Source of the DNA: an uncultured Clostridia bacterium
GTDB lineage: Bacteria > Bacillota > Clostridia > Christensenellales > CAG-314
NCBI GenBank assembly: GCA_947586855.1
Contig: CANPXV010000004.1
Span: 1-64,000, forward strand
Length of the DNA stretch: 64,000 nt
Direction of reading: 5' to 3'
In this document: one piece after another, positions 7,677 through 16,535 of the stretch
Numbering within the stretch: position 1 is the first letter of the stretch
Layout of the letters: every line of letters starts with the position of its first letter
The notes under the pieces: model-generated
Told to the model about the DNA's origin: nothing
What the model saw: only the letters and a program-made list of their open reading frames with translations
Database searches by the model: none
Program-made: the position numbers and the translations under genes

Positions 7677-8171
7677 CTATGCGGCGTCGGAGGCGTCGGA
7701 TTTTTGTTCGCTCGCAGCCTCGGCCCGACGGCGCCTTGTACGGCAAAACATCACAACGGACACAACCAGCATCACCAGCGCCAAAGAGGCTGCCAAAGCG
7801 CCAAATGCGATGGCCGTCAAAACAAGCGACTGCGCCGGTGTCAGGGCGTTTGCGTCTATCTGCGCCGACGAGAAAAATATCGCCGCAGTCACGCTTGCAA
7901 ATGCGCCAAAAACGACAAAAAGCACGGCGCTCACAATCAGCGATGTGCGCCAGATGGTCAAAATCGACGGCCCCTTGTCGCCATAATCCTCGTCAAAAAG
8001 CCCGTTTGCGCCCAAAATATCGCTCAATTTTGCGGCAAAATCGGCGTTTGGAGCGGATATGCCCTGCTCCCAATCGCACACGGTTTGCTCAGAAACGCCC
8101 AATTTTTGGGCCAATTCGGCGGTCGAAAGGCCGCATTTTTCTCGCAATTCAGTCAGATTTTCGGCTATCAT
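7677..8171 (-). CDS. XRE-family regulator with two membrane segments
   Basis: The 164-aa protein begins with a helix-turn-helix of the XRE/Cro type (about 1-60, LAQKLGVSEQTVCDWEQG). Two hydrophobic segments (about 75-100 and 115-145) and a basic C-terminal tail follow. The layout fits a membrane-anchored transcriptional regulator of unknown target, common in Clostridia. I chose the ATG at 8171 because GAGGAA lies just upstream; a longer in-frame reading upstream has no HTH homology. It stands alone beside the decayed region. Confidence 0.8.
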   Translation of the reverse strand: MIAENLTELREKCGLSTAELAQKLGVSEQTVCDWEQGISAPNADFAAKLSDILGANGLFDEDYGDKGPSILTIWRTSLIVSAVLFVVFGAFASVTAAIFFSSAQIDANALTPAQSLVLTAIAFGALAASLALVMLVVSVVMFCRTRRRRAEAASEQKSDASDAA

Positions 8172-8405
8172 TTTGTTCCTCGATTGTCCATGTTTGTCGT
8201 TCAAAAAGTCACACAATATGGCGATTTTGCGGCAATTTCCATTATTTATAAGGATTGTAGACGGATTTTTTTGTGGTTCTCGTCGATTTTTCGGCTCAAA
8301 TTTCGTCAGATAACGCAATGTCGCCCGGCATATCGCCAACAATTCGGCTTTATCTTATCGCCCGTTGGTCGCACTCGCATGCAAATATCCCCGCAAATTG
8401 TACCG

Positions 8406-9614
8406 TCACAGGCTTTCCAGCACCTTTTCCAGCGCCAAAATGCCGTGTTCCAACGTCAAACCACCCTGCAAATAGACGGCATACGGCTCACGCAGCGGCC
8501 CGTCGCAGCTCAATTCGATGGAGGCACCCTCCACAAAGCAGCCTGCAGCCATGATAACCTTGTCGGCGTAGCCCGCCTGTTGCCAGGGTTGCGGCTCCAC
8601 AAAGCCGTCCACGGGGGATGTGGACTGCACGGCACGGCAAAAATTTATCATTTTTTCGGGCGAGCCCAGCTCCACCGAGCACACGATGTCGCTCAAAGGC
8701 GCCCCTGCGCACGGATTGACCTTGTAGCCCCGCTTGCCCAGCGCATACGAAAACAGCACAGACGTTTTCAGCGCCTGATTGACAACGTGCGGCGCCACAA
8801 ACAACCCCTGATAAAACAGTCGATAGCCGCCCTGATAGCTGCCCACCTCCATGCCGATGGACGGTGCCGTAAGCCTGCCCGCCACCTGTTCGATGAGGTG
8901 TTTGCGCCCGACAACGTATCCGCCCGTAGGGGCAAGCCCGCCGCCGATATTCTTTATAAAGGACCCGGCGCACAAATCGGCACCCACCGCAGTCGGCTCG
9001 TCCTTTTCTACAAATTCTCCGTAGCAATTGTCGCAAAAAACAATTGTATCGGGGGCAATTTTTTTGACAAAATCGCACAGACGGCCAATTTGCTGCAACG
9101 AAAGCGCCGCCCGATCAGAGTAGCCTCTGGATCGCTGCACATACACCATTTTTGTGGGAGAGGCTTTCAGTTGTTGCTCGATGGCGGCCCAATCGAATTC
9201 ATTATCCGCCAGCTCCACGCAGTCAAAGCGTATGCCAAAATCCCTCAAACTGCCGACTCCCTCGCCAAAAATGACGTCCGTCAGCGTGTCGTAGGGGCGG
9301 CCGCTCACCGAAAGGACCCTGTCATTGGGGCGCAACACGCCAAAAAGCGCCAGCGTGATTGCCGCCGTTCCCGATGCAATCAACGGGCTGACAACAGCGT
9401 TTTCTGCCCCAAAAATGTCCGCAACAACGCTGCAAAGAGTGTTTCGACCCACGTCGTCGGAGCCGTATCCAGTCGTCCCGTTGAAATGTCTCAGCGCAAC
9501 GCCGTTTTTGCAAAAGGCATCTATCACCTTTTTTTGATTGTGCAGTGCAATTTCGTCCAACCTTTCAAAAATGGGCTTGGTGTGCGCTATTGCTTCCGAT
9601 ATCTCTTTGTTCAT
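8406..9614 (-). CDS. PLP-dependent lyase-like protein (YnbB / methionine gamma-lyase-related)
   Basis: The 402-aa protein belongs to the fold-type I PLP enzyme family annotated as methionine gamma-lyase-related or aluminium-resistance protein. Visible features are a substrate/PLP-binding region ASGTAAITLALFG (about 80), VFCDNCYGEF (about 190) with the PLP-contacting Asp, and the putative Schiff-base Lys in GSFIKNIGGGLAPTGGY (about 215-230). The true substrate is not established. In Bacillota this gene sits directly after miaA, as here, with dispersed repeat F in between. Start: ATG after AAGGAA. Confidence 0.85.
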   Translation of the reverse strand: MNKEISEAIAHTKPIFERLDEIALHNQKKVIDAFCKNGVALRHFNGTTGYGSDDVGRNTLCSVVADIFGAENAVVSPLIASGTAAITLALFGVLRPNDRVLSVSGRPYDTLTDVIFGEGVGSLRDFGIRFDCVELADNEFDWAAIEQQLKASPTKMVYVQRSRGYSDRAALSLQQIGRLCDFVKKIAPDTIVFCDNCYGEFVEKDEPTAVGADLCAGSFIKNIGGGLAPTGGYVVGRKHLIEQVAGRLTAPSIGMEVGSYQGGYRLFYQGLFVAPHVVNQALKTSVLFSYALGKRGYKVNPCAGAPLSDIVCSVELGSPEKMINFCRAVQSTSPVDGFVEPQPWQQAGYADKVIMAAGCFVEGASIELSCDGPLREPYAVYLQGGLTLEHGILALEKVLESL

Positions 9615-9626
9615 ACTCTTTTCCTT

Positions 9627-9678
9627 ATTATGCCTGTAATAGTATTCTCTGTTTTGCAGATTTGTAGAGTAGTTGATT
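9627..9678 (+). repeat. dispersed palindromic element, copy F
   Basis: This copy shares TAGTATTCTCTGTTTTGC and GTAGAGTAGTTGA with the copies at 21376 and 32898. It fills nearly the whole spacer between miaA and the PLP protein gene. Confidence 0.65.
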
Positions 9679-9687
9679 ATAGCAATG

Positions 9688-10611
9688 TTATATTTTATTT
9701 GTTTTTATCACGTTCTGCGCCCTCAGCACATCGCAAATATGTTGGGCAATTTGTTGCGGAGTTTTGTCCTCAACGTTGATATACTCGACAACATTCATTC
9801 TTTTGTAGTAGGAAATTTGCCTTTTTGCGTAGTGTCGGGTGTTGATTTTGATCTTTTCCGTTGCGCTTTCCAAGCTGATTTCACCTTTCAGATATTGGAT
9901 AATTTCCTTGTAGCCGATGGCCTCAAACGCCGTCGTATCGCAAAAACCGTATTTTTGCGTCAGCAACTGCACTTCTTTCACCAGCCCTTGCTCTATCATC
10001 CTGTCCACCCTTTCCTCAATGGCCCGGTAGAGCGAGTCTCGGCTGCGTTCCAGCACAAACAATTTCAAGTCGTATCTCGGGTTGCTTTTGCCCTTGCCTT
10101 TTGTGCGGCTTTGCCCCGATTCGGCAATTTCGATAGCCCGTATCACCCGTTTGTAGTTGGCCATATCCACCGTTTGGCACGCCGCAGGGTCTTTTTGTCC
10201 CAGCAGATTTTGCAGGGCGGCAATCCCATCCTTATTATATATATCCAAAAGCTCGGCTCGGCGCAGCTCGCTCCCCTGTCCGTATTCGGGCGGATACAGC
10301 AGGCTGTCAAAGTAGAACCCCGTGCCGCCCACCACAATGGGCAGCGTGCTCATACCGTCGATGATTGCCGCCGCCTGCTGGCTGTACAAAAATGCGGAAA
10401 AATTTTTGTCAGGCAGCGCCACGTCCAGCATATGATGCCTCACGCCCTGCTGCTCTTCCGCAGTTATTTTCGCTGTGCCGATGTCCATGCCGCAGTACAC
10501 CTGCATCGAGTCGGCCGAAATTATCTCCGTCCCCAGCAGTTTGGCCAGCTGCACCGCCACCTGCGATTTGCCCACCGCCGTCGTGCCCGTTATGCCCACG
10601 ATCGTTTTCAT
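9688..10611 (-). CDS. miaA: MiaA, tRNA dimethylallyltransferase
   Basis: The 307-aa enzyme transfers a dimethylallyl group to A37 of tRNAs reading codons that begin with U (i6A37). It carries the P-loop GTTAVGKS (about 9-16), the SADSMQVY motif, VVGGTGFYFD and the C-terminal RHYAKRQISYYKR signature. Its ATG directly follows the mutL stop codon (TAG-ATG), so translation is probably coupled. It forms a run with miaB, mutS and mutL. The product is the substrate for MiaB, encoded 4.5 kb upstream in the same run. Confidence 0.96.
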   Translation of the reverse strand: MKTIVGITGTTAVGKSQVAVQLAKLLGTEIISADSMQVYCGMDIGTAKITAEEQQGVRHHMLDVALPDKNFSAFLYSQQAAAIIDGMSTLPIVVGGTGFYFDSLLYPPEYGQGSELRRAELLDIYNKDGIAALQNLLGQKDPAACQTVDMANYKRVIRAIEIAESGQSRTKGKGKSNPRYDLKLFVLERSRDSLYRAIEERVDRMIEQGLVKEVQLLTQKYGFCDTTAFEAIGYKEIIQYLKGEISLESATEKIKINTRHYAKRQISYYKRMNVVEYINVEDKTPQQIAQHICDVLRAQNVIKTNKI

Positions 10612-12513
10612 CTACACGATCCTCTTAAACAGCTTTTCCAGCTGGGTGCGTGTTACGGTGTAGGTTATCGGGCGCCCGTGCGGGCACTGCAAAATGTTGT
10701 TGTCGCAGATTTGTTTGAGGATATATTTTATCTCGTATTCGTTCAGCGGATCGCCTGCCTTCACAGCGGCCTTGCATGCTTTTTTGGCCAGCGCCTCCAC
10801 TATCAAAGTTCTGTCGTCCAGCCTAAAATCGTCCGACGCAAGCATAAACTGCACAAACTGCTCCATTTTCATATCGGCCAGCAACGGCGACACGGCAACA
10901 ATTCGGAATGTGTTTTTGCCAAACGGCTCCACGCTTACGCCTGCGGACAAGATGTTGTCCAGATTGTTCTCGATAAACTGCGATTCTTCGTCGCTGGCGG
11001 TAAATACATACGGAAACATCACCGGCTGCATATCGGAGTTTCTTGCCAGCATAAATTTGTCGTACAATATTCTCTCGTGCGCCGCATGTTGATCCACCAG
11101 CACCAGCTTGTCGTCAAACTCCAAAATGAGATAGGTTTTGAACGCCGCCCCCAAGATGCGTATACGGTTAAACAGCAAATCCTCTCGTGTAGGCACATAG
11201 GCGGGCTGTGCCGTGGTATCGATGGTTATGACGTCTTGCGCAAACAGGTTGTTTGGGTCGTCCAAGCCCATATTGTGCCGTGCTTTGTCCACCGTGATTT
11301 CCCTTTCGAGGATCTCGCCCAGCTCTTTTATCGTTTTTTTTCGGTCGGCCTGTTCGGTAGCCTCTTCCATTTCTTCGTAGTCGGCAGCTTGGTCCCTGTT
11401 CATGATGTCCAGCTCGCCGTCCTCGGCAAGTTTGTTGAAAACATCCAAAAATTCTCGCTGAGAGTACATTTTGGGCGGCTCCACTTTTTCGCCGCCGGGC
11501 AAAAACGTCTGCTGCGACTGCTGACGGGTAAAGTCGGATAGCGCTTCCGTCACACAGTAGTAGCATGCGCCGCACACCTCTCGAGGAAAGGCAAACCGCA
11601 CCTCGCTCTTTTTCGGGTGCACGTTGACGTCCACCAGATCGCTGGGGATAGCCAGATCGAGAATATAGAACGGAAAGCGCTTCGTCATCAAAAAGGGCTT
11701 GTAGGCCTGCATGATTGCACCGCTGATGCCTGCGTCCACCACGCATCTGTTGTTGACGGACAGCAGCTGATAGCTTTTGTTGGCCTTGGTGTACTCAGGG
11801 TTGCCGATGTAGCCGGTTATGCGAGTGTCGCCCCGCTTAAACTGCACTTTTATGCAATTTTGCAGGCAATCGTTGCCATACACGGTAAAAATTGCCTCTT
11901 CCAGCCCGTTGCCCTTGGTGGAGTAGACCGTTTTGCCGTCCAAAATGTAGGTGATTTCCAGCGTGGAGTTGGCAAATATCAGCCGTGCAACGTACTTGGT
12001 GATTTCCGTTGCCTCTGCGCCCACCGATTTGAAGAACTTTTTGCGGGCGGGCGTGTTGTAAAACAGATCCCGCACTTCTATCTTGGTGCCGACATTGGCC
12101 GAAAGGTATTGTCGGGATTGTTCGACGCCCTCTTCCAGCGTCACACGCACGGCCTCGTCGTCGGATGAGGTTCGGGTGGTAAGCGTCACCCTCGAAACGG
12201 ACGCAATACTTGCCAGAGCCTCCCCCCTGAAACCGAGCGTGTCGATTGCGGCCAACTGCTCGTCGCTTTCCAGCTTGCTGGTGGCGTGTTTCACAAAGGC
12301 CAGCGCCACGTCCTCACGATGGATACCGATGCCGTTGTCCGATACGGAAATCAAGCCAAATCCGCCGCCTTCCACCTCAATTACTATGCGGGTTGCGCCT
12401 GCGTCGACGCTGTTTTCCACCAATTCTTTCACTGCGCCGCACGGACGCTCTATCACTTCGCCCGCAGCAATCCTGTTGTAGACGTTGGGGGACAAAATCT
12501 TGATTTTAGCCAT
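10612..12513 (-). CDS. mutL: MutL, mismatch repair endonuclease
   Basis: The 633-aa protein has an N-terminal GHKL ATPase (ELVENSVDAGAT, DNGIGI, LGFRGEAL), a variable linker (about 330-440) and a C-terminal dimerisation/endonuclease domain. The metal-binding endonuclease motif is DQHAAHERILYD; its last residue is Asp where Glu is usual. ACKAAVKAGD and QCPHGRP complete the nuclease site, so this is a nicking MutL as expected for organisms without MutH. The start overlaps the mutS stop (TAA within AAATGGCTAA), indicating translational coupling. Confidence 0.96.
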   Translation of the reverse strand: MAKIKILSPNVYNRIAAGEVIERPCGAVKELVENSVDAGATRIVIEVEGGGFGLISVSDNGIGIHREDVALAFVKHATSKLESDEQLAAIDTLGFRGEALASIASVSRVTLTTRTSSDDEAVRVTLEEGVEQSRQYLSANVGTKIEVRDLFYNTPARKKFFKSVGAEATEITKYVARLIFANSTLEITYILDGKTVYSTKGNGLEEAIFTVYGNDCLQNCIKVQFKRGDTRITGYIGNPEYTKANKSYQLLSVNNRCVVDAGISGAIMQAYKPFLMTKRFPFYILDLAIPSDLVDVNVHPKKSEVRFAFPREVCGACYYCVTEALSDFTRQQSQQTFLPGGEKVEPPKMYSQREFLDVFNKLAEDGELDIMNRDQAADYEEMEEATEQADRKKTIKELGEILEREITVDKARHNMGLDDPNNLFAQDVITIDTTAQPAYVPTREDLLFNRIRILGAAFKTYLILEFDDKLVLVDQHAAHERILYDKFMLARNSDMQPVMFPYVFTASDEESQFIENNLDNILSAGVSVEPFGKNTFRIVAVSPLLADMKMEQFVQFMLASDDFRLDDRTLIVEALAKKACKAAVKAGDPLNEYEIKYILKQICDNNILQCPHGRPITYTVTRTQLEKLFKRIV

Positions 12514-15103
12514 TTTCCTTTACCTTTTTTACCAGAGAGTTAAGTATGTCAAACGCTTCGATGGGGGACACTCTGTTCATATCGATGTCCCGCAAAACAG
12601 AGCTGACCTCCTGCGACGTCTTTGCCACCTGGCGATTGGCGGCCACATGTTCCACCTCGTCGGGGCTGAGGCTTATGCTGCTGTTTTCCAGCAGTTGCAC
12701 AATTTCTTTGGCCCGCCTGCACACATCTGAGGGCACGCCCGCAAGCGCCGCCACCTCTATGCCGAAACTCTTGTTGGTGCCGCCGCGAGCAATCTTGTGC
12801 AAAAACACGATGCTGCCGTTCAGCTCCTTGACGGTTATGCGGTAGTTTTTCACCCCGTCCACCCTGCCTTCGAGGTCGGTCAGCTCGTGATAATGGGTAG
12901 AAAACAGCGTTTTTGCGCAGATATTTTTTGAGACGTATTCCATCACGGCCCAAGCAATGGACAGCCCGTCGAATGTAGACGTGCCCCTGCCTACCTCATC
13001 CAGAATGATGAGGCTGTTTTTTGTGGCGTTGTTGAGGATGTTGGCCACTTCCACCATTTCCACCATAAAGGTGCTTTGATTGAATGCAATGTCGTCGCTG
13101 GCGCCCACTCGGGTAAAAATCTTGTCCACTATGGGTATTTCGGCGCTTTTTGCGGGCACAAACGAGCCGATATGCGCCATCAGCGTTATCAGCGCCACCT
13201 GCCGCATATAGGTGCTTTTGCCCGCCATGTTGGGGCCGGTGATGATCATCGTGCGGTTGTCCTCGGTGTCCAGATGCACGTCGTTTGCGATAAAGTTATC
13301 CCGTTTTATGTAGCACTCCACAATGGGATGACGGCCATCAGTTATGTCCAGCTTGGTTCCGCTGTTGATTTTCGGCTTGCAGTAGTCGTTGGTTTGCGCC
13401 ACCGTCGCCAGCGAGTTGAGGCAGTCGAGGGCGGCAATAGCCTGCGCCGTTTGCTGCATTGCGGGGATATATTGCAGAAGCATGGTACGCAGCTCGTCAA
13501 ACAGCTTTTTTTGCAGCTTGACCTTGTTTTCGAGGGCGTAAAGCATCTTGTCCTCCAACTCTTTCAGTTCGGGGCTGACAAATCTTTCGCCGTTGGTAAG
13601 CGTTTGTTTGCGGATAAAATTTTGCGGCACCATGCCCAACATAGAGTTTGTCACCTCAAAATAGTATCCAAACACCTTGTTGTAGCCCAATTTGAGGTTT
13701 TTGATGCCCGTGCGGTTGCGCTCGTATTCTTCCAACTCCGATATGCGTGCGCCGCCGTTTTCCGTCAGGTCGTACAGATCGTCCAGCTCGGCGTTGTAGC
13801 CCTTGCGGATGTAGTCGGTGGTATCCTTGACGATAGCGGGTGCGTCGGGGCTGATGGCCCTATCCAGCAGTTGCACCACTTCGGGCAGCAGGCAAATGGA
13901 GCCGTCCACGTCCTTCAAAATTTTGCTTTGCATGCGGGCAAGCAGTTTTTTGATATCGGGCAGCCTTGCCAGCGACTCTTTGAGGGATACGCAGTCCTTG
14001 GGGGTGACGTTATTGTAGGAAATTTTGCCCACCAACCGCTCGATATCGCCCACCTGCCGCAGCGTTTTGGTAAGTTCCGACCGCAGCACATAGCCCTTGA
14101 ACAGCTCCTCCACGCCGTCCAGACGTGCGTTGATCTGTGAGGCCCGTTGCAATGGGCGGTCTATCCAATCGGACAGCAGCCTTGCGCCCATGCTTGTGGA
14201 GGTTTTGTCCAGCAGCCACAGCAAACTGCCCGTGCGCTTGCCCTCCCGATAGCTCACTGTCAATTCCAGATTTTTGCGGGTTTTGATGTCAATGGACATA
14301 AAACGGCTTTTTTCGATGTATTTGATGGGTTTGAGGTGAGGCAAATCCCGCTTCTGCGTCTCCTGCAAGTATTGGAACAATGCGCCGCACGCCCTCACGG
14401 CGGATTTTTTGCCTTGCAGCCCAAAGCCGTCCAGCGTGGCCACTTTGTAGTGCTGCAGCAACTTTTCTCTGGCAAAACGCCTGTCGAAGTTGGATTGGTC
14501 GTATTCCGAAAATTTCGGCACATAGCCCGCCTTGACGCACTCCAAAGTATCGGACATAATGCAGCCCTGCTCGTCCGAGAGCACCTCCGACGGCTTGTAG
14601 CTCACCAAAAATTCCTGCAGATCCTTGACTACCCCTGCGCCGCTCAGCTCGGTGACAAACACGTCCCCTGTGGACAGGTCGCACATGGCCACGCCCACAT
14701 TGCCGTCGTTACACACCGCAGCGATGTAGTTGCTTCGGGCATTGTCAAGTATGTCCGAGTCCATCACGGTGCCCGCCGTTATCACCCGCACTACGTCCCT
14801 GTCCACAAGCTGCCTGCCGTTGGGCTCGCTAAGCTGCTCGCAAATGGCCACCTTTTGCCCTGCGGCAATCAGTTTGGCGATGTAGCCGTCCACAGCGTGA
14901 TAGGGAACGCCGCACATTGGCGCACGCTCTTCGAGGCCGCAATTTTTGCCCGTAAGCGTCAGGTCGAGTATTCTGCTGGCCTTTTCGGCGTCCTCAAAAA
15001 ACATCTCGTAGAAGTCGCCCAAGCGGTACAGAAGGATACAATCCTTGTACAGCTCCTTGGTTTGGAGATAATTTTTCATCATTGGCGAAATGGTTTCTTT
15101 CAT
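12506..15103 (-). CDS. mutS: MutS, mismatch recognition ATPase
   Basis: The 865-aa protein has the full MutS layout: mismatch-binding domain I near the N-terminus (GDFYEMFFEDA, the Phe-x-Glu motif), connector, lever/clamp, and the ATPase with TGPNMAGKS (about 615) and LIILDEVGRGTSTFDG (Walker B and signature). It scans DNA for mispairs and recruits MutL. The ATG at 15103 follows GGAGG and overlaps the miaB stop as ATGA; a longer reading upstream lies within miaB and is less likely. Confidence 0.96.
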   Translation of the reverse strand: MKETISPMMKNYLQTKELYKDCILLYRLGDFYEMFFEDAEKASRILDLTLTGKNCGLEERAPMCGVPYHAVDGYIAKLIAAGQKVAICEQLSEPNGRQLVDRDVVRVITAGTVMDSDILDNARSNYIAAVCNDGNVGVAMCDLSTGDVFVTELSGAGVVKDLQEFLVSYKPSEVLSDEQGCIMSDTLECVKAGYVPKFSEYDQSNFDRRFAREKLLQHYKVATLDGFGLQGKKSAVRACGALFQYLQETQKRDLPHLKPIKYIEKSRFMSIDIKTRKNLELTVSYREGKRTGSLLWLLDKTSTSMGARLLSDWIDRPLQRASQINARLDGVEELFKGYVLRSELTKTLRQVGDIERLVGKISYNNVTPKDCVSLKESLARLPDIKKLLARMQSKILKDVDGSICLLPEVVQLLDRAISPDAPAIVKDTTDYIRKGYNAELDDLYDLTENGGARISELEEYERNRTGIKNLKLGYNKVFGYYFEVTNSMLGMVPQNFIRKQTLTNGERFVSPELKELEDKMLYALENKVKLQKKLFDELRTMLLQYIPAMQQTAQAIAALDCLNSLATVAQTNDYCKPKINSGTKLDITDGRHPIVECYIKRDNFIANDVHLDTEDNRTMIITGPNMAGKSTYMRQVALITLMAHIGSFVPAKSAEIPIVDKIFTRVGASDDIAFNQSTFMVEMVEVANILNNATKNSLIILDEVGRGTSTFDGLSIAWAVMEYVSKNICAKTLFSTHYHELTDLEGRVDGVKNYRITVKELNGSIVFLHKIARGGTNKSFGIEVAALAGVPSDVCRRAKEIVQLLENSSISLSPDEVEHVAANRQVAKTSQEVSSVLRDIDMNRVSPIEAFDILNSLVKKVKENG

Positions 15104-16416
15104 TTTTCCTCCGCAACTACCTTGCCCCACAGCGTGGCAGAGCCTGCTCGTTCAATTTCCACCCAAACAAACCGCCCCACAAGCGATTTGTCGCACTTGA
15201 AGTTTACCAGACGGTTGCTCTCCGTCCTGCCGCACATCGTGTCCTTGTAGCGAGAGTTTTCGCCCTCCACCAGCACCTCAAAGCGATTGCCCACCATTGT
15301 GGCGCTTATCGCTTTGGTAACCTCGTTTTGCGTGGCGATAAGTTTGGTTATGCGCTCCTTTTTGACGGCGTAGGGCAGCTGCTCCATATTGTAGGCGGGC
15401 GTGCCTTTGCGCCGAGAATACACAAAGCAGAACGCCGAGCTGAACCCCACCTTGCGCACCAAGTCCAGCGTATCCTCGAAGTCGGCGTCCGTCTCCCCGG
15501 GAAATCCCACCATTATGTCGGTGGTTATACCCACGTCGGGCAGCTTGGCTTTGATTTTTTCCGTCAGCGACAGGTAGTCCTCTCGGGTGTAGCGACGGTT
15601 CATTCTCCGCAAAATCTCGGTACTGCCGCTTTGCACAGGCAGGTGGATGTTGTTGCATATATTGGGATATTGGGCAATGACATCGATGACCTCGTCCGAC
15701 AGGTCCTTGGGGTGCGAGGTCATAAACCGCAGCCGAAATTTGCCGGGCAATTGGCCGATTTCTCGCAACAGGCGGGCAAAATTTACCCCGTCGGGAAGGT
15801 CGTGGCCGTAGGAGTTGACATTTTGCCCCAGCAAAGTGATCTCCTTGTAGCCCTCGTCCAGCAGACGGTGCACTTCTGCCATCACGTCGTCCAGCGGACG
15901 GCTGTGCTCTCTGCCCCTGACATAGGGCACAATGCAATAGGTGCAAAAATTGTTGCAGCCGTAGTTGATATTTACCCACCCATTGGGATAGCTGCTGCGA
16001 GCTTGCGCAAAATCTTCCTCTTTGTAGGGCACAAAATCCACATTGTAAAATTTGTTTTTGCGTTGCGCCGCCTCTACGGCCTCTTTCAGCAAGGACAGAT
16101 TGCTCGTGCCCAGCACGATATCCACAAATGGATAGCTCTCTCGTATGCGTTGCGCTGCGCCCTCCTGTTGCGACATGCAGCCGCACACCACCGCAATCAG
16201 ATGGGGGTTGATGCGTTTCAGTTTTTTGATGGCGCCGATATGGCCGTAAATTTTTTGCTCGGCCGTTTCTCTTATGCAGCAGGTATTGAACACCACAATG
16301 TCGGCATCCTCCACCCTGTCGCAGAGAGAGTAGCCCATTTCTTCCAGAATACCGGCTATTTTTTCCGAGTCGTGCACGTTCATCTGACAGCCGTAGGTGT
16401 GGATAAAGTACTTCAA
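15100..16416 (-). CDS. miaB: MiaB, tRNA-2-methylthio-N6-dimethylallyladenosine synthase
   Basis: This radical-SAM methylthiotransferase adds the methylthio group to i6A37 in tRNA. It has the N-terminal UPF0004 domain with three cluster Cys (YGCQMN, NTCCIR, CGCMSQ), the radical-SAM CxxxCxxC (GCNNFCTYC) and a C-terminal TRAM domain. I prefer the TTG at 16416 because GGAGG lies 5 nt upstream; that gives 438 aa starting MKYFIHTYGCQ. An upstream GTG at 16452 is in frame but has no binding site and lies only a few bases after the predicted transcription start. Confidence 0.92.
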   Translation of the reverse strand: MKYFIHTYGCQMNVHDSEKIAGILEEMGYSLCDRVEDADIVVFNTCCIRETAEQKIYGHIGAIKKLKRINPHLIAVVCGCMSQQEGAAQRIRESYPFVDIVLGTSNLSLLKEAVEAAQRKNKFYNVDFVPYKEEDFAQARSSYPNGWVNINYGCNNFCTYCIVPYVRGREHSRPLDDVMAEVHRLLDEGYKEITLLGQNVNSYGHDLPDGVNFARLLREIGQLPGKFRLRFMTSHPKDLSDEVIDVIAQYPNICNNIHLPVQSGSTEILRRMNRRYTREDYLSLTEKIKAKLPDVGITTDIMVGFPGETDADFEDTLDLVRKVGFSSAFCFVYSRRKGTPAYNMEQLPYAVKKERITKLIATQNEVTKAISATMVGNRFEVLVEGENSRYKDTMCGRTESNRLVNFKCDKSLVGRFVWVEIERAGSATLWGKVVAEEK

Positions 16417-16462
16417 AGTTTCCTCCGATACGTCATTTCGACATACTTTCACATATAACTAC

Positions 16463-16491
16463 ATTCTACTCTATTTTCACTATTTTTTCAA
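16463..16491 (-). promoter_or_regulatory. sigma-A-type promoter of the miaB-mutS-mutL-miaA run
   Basis: On the minus strand TTGAAA (16486-16491) and TAGAAT (16463-16468) are 17 nt apart. The start site would lie near 16456, about 40 nt ahead of the preferred TTG start. Confidence 0.7.
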
Positions 16492-16535
16492 GAAAAATAA
16501 ATATAAAAGTGCAAATCACAAAAAATAACGTCAGG

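Noticed and set aside
7464..9779. 771-codon plus-strand reading frame
   Set aside because: It runs antisense through the XRE and PLP protein genes, lacks a binding site and has shadow-like Arg/His/Gln-rich composition.
16441..16500. a seventh copy of the dispersed palindromic element
   Set aside because: The similarity is limited to AT-rich parts and is explained by the miaB promoter (TTGAAA-17-TAGAAT).
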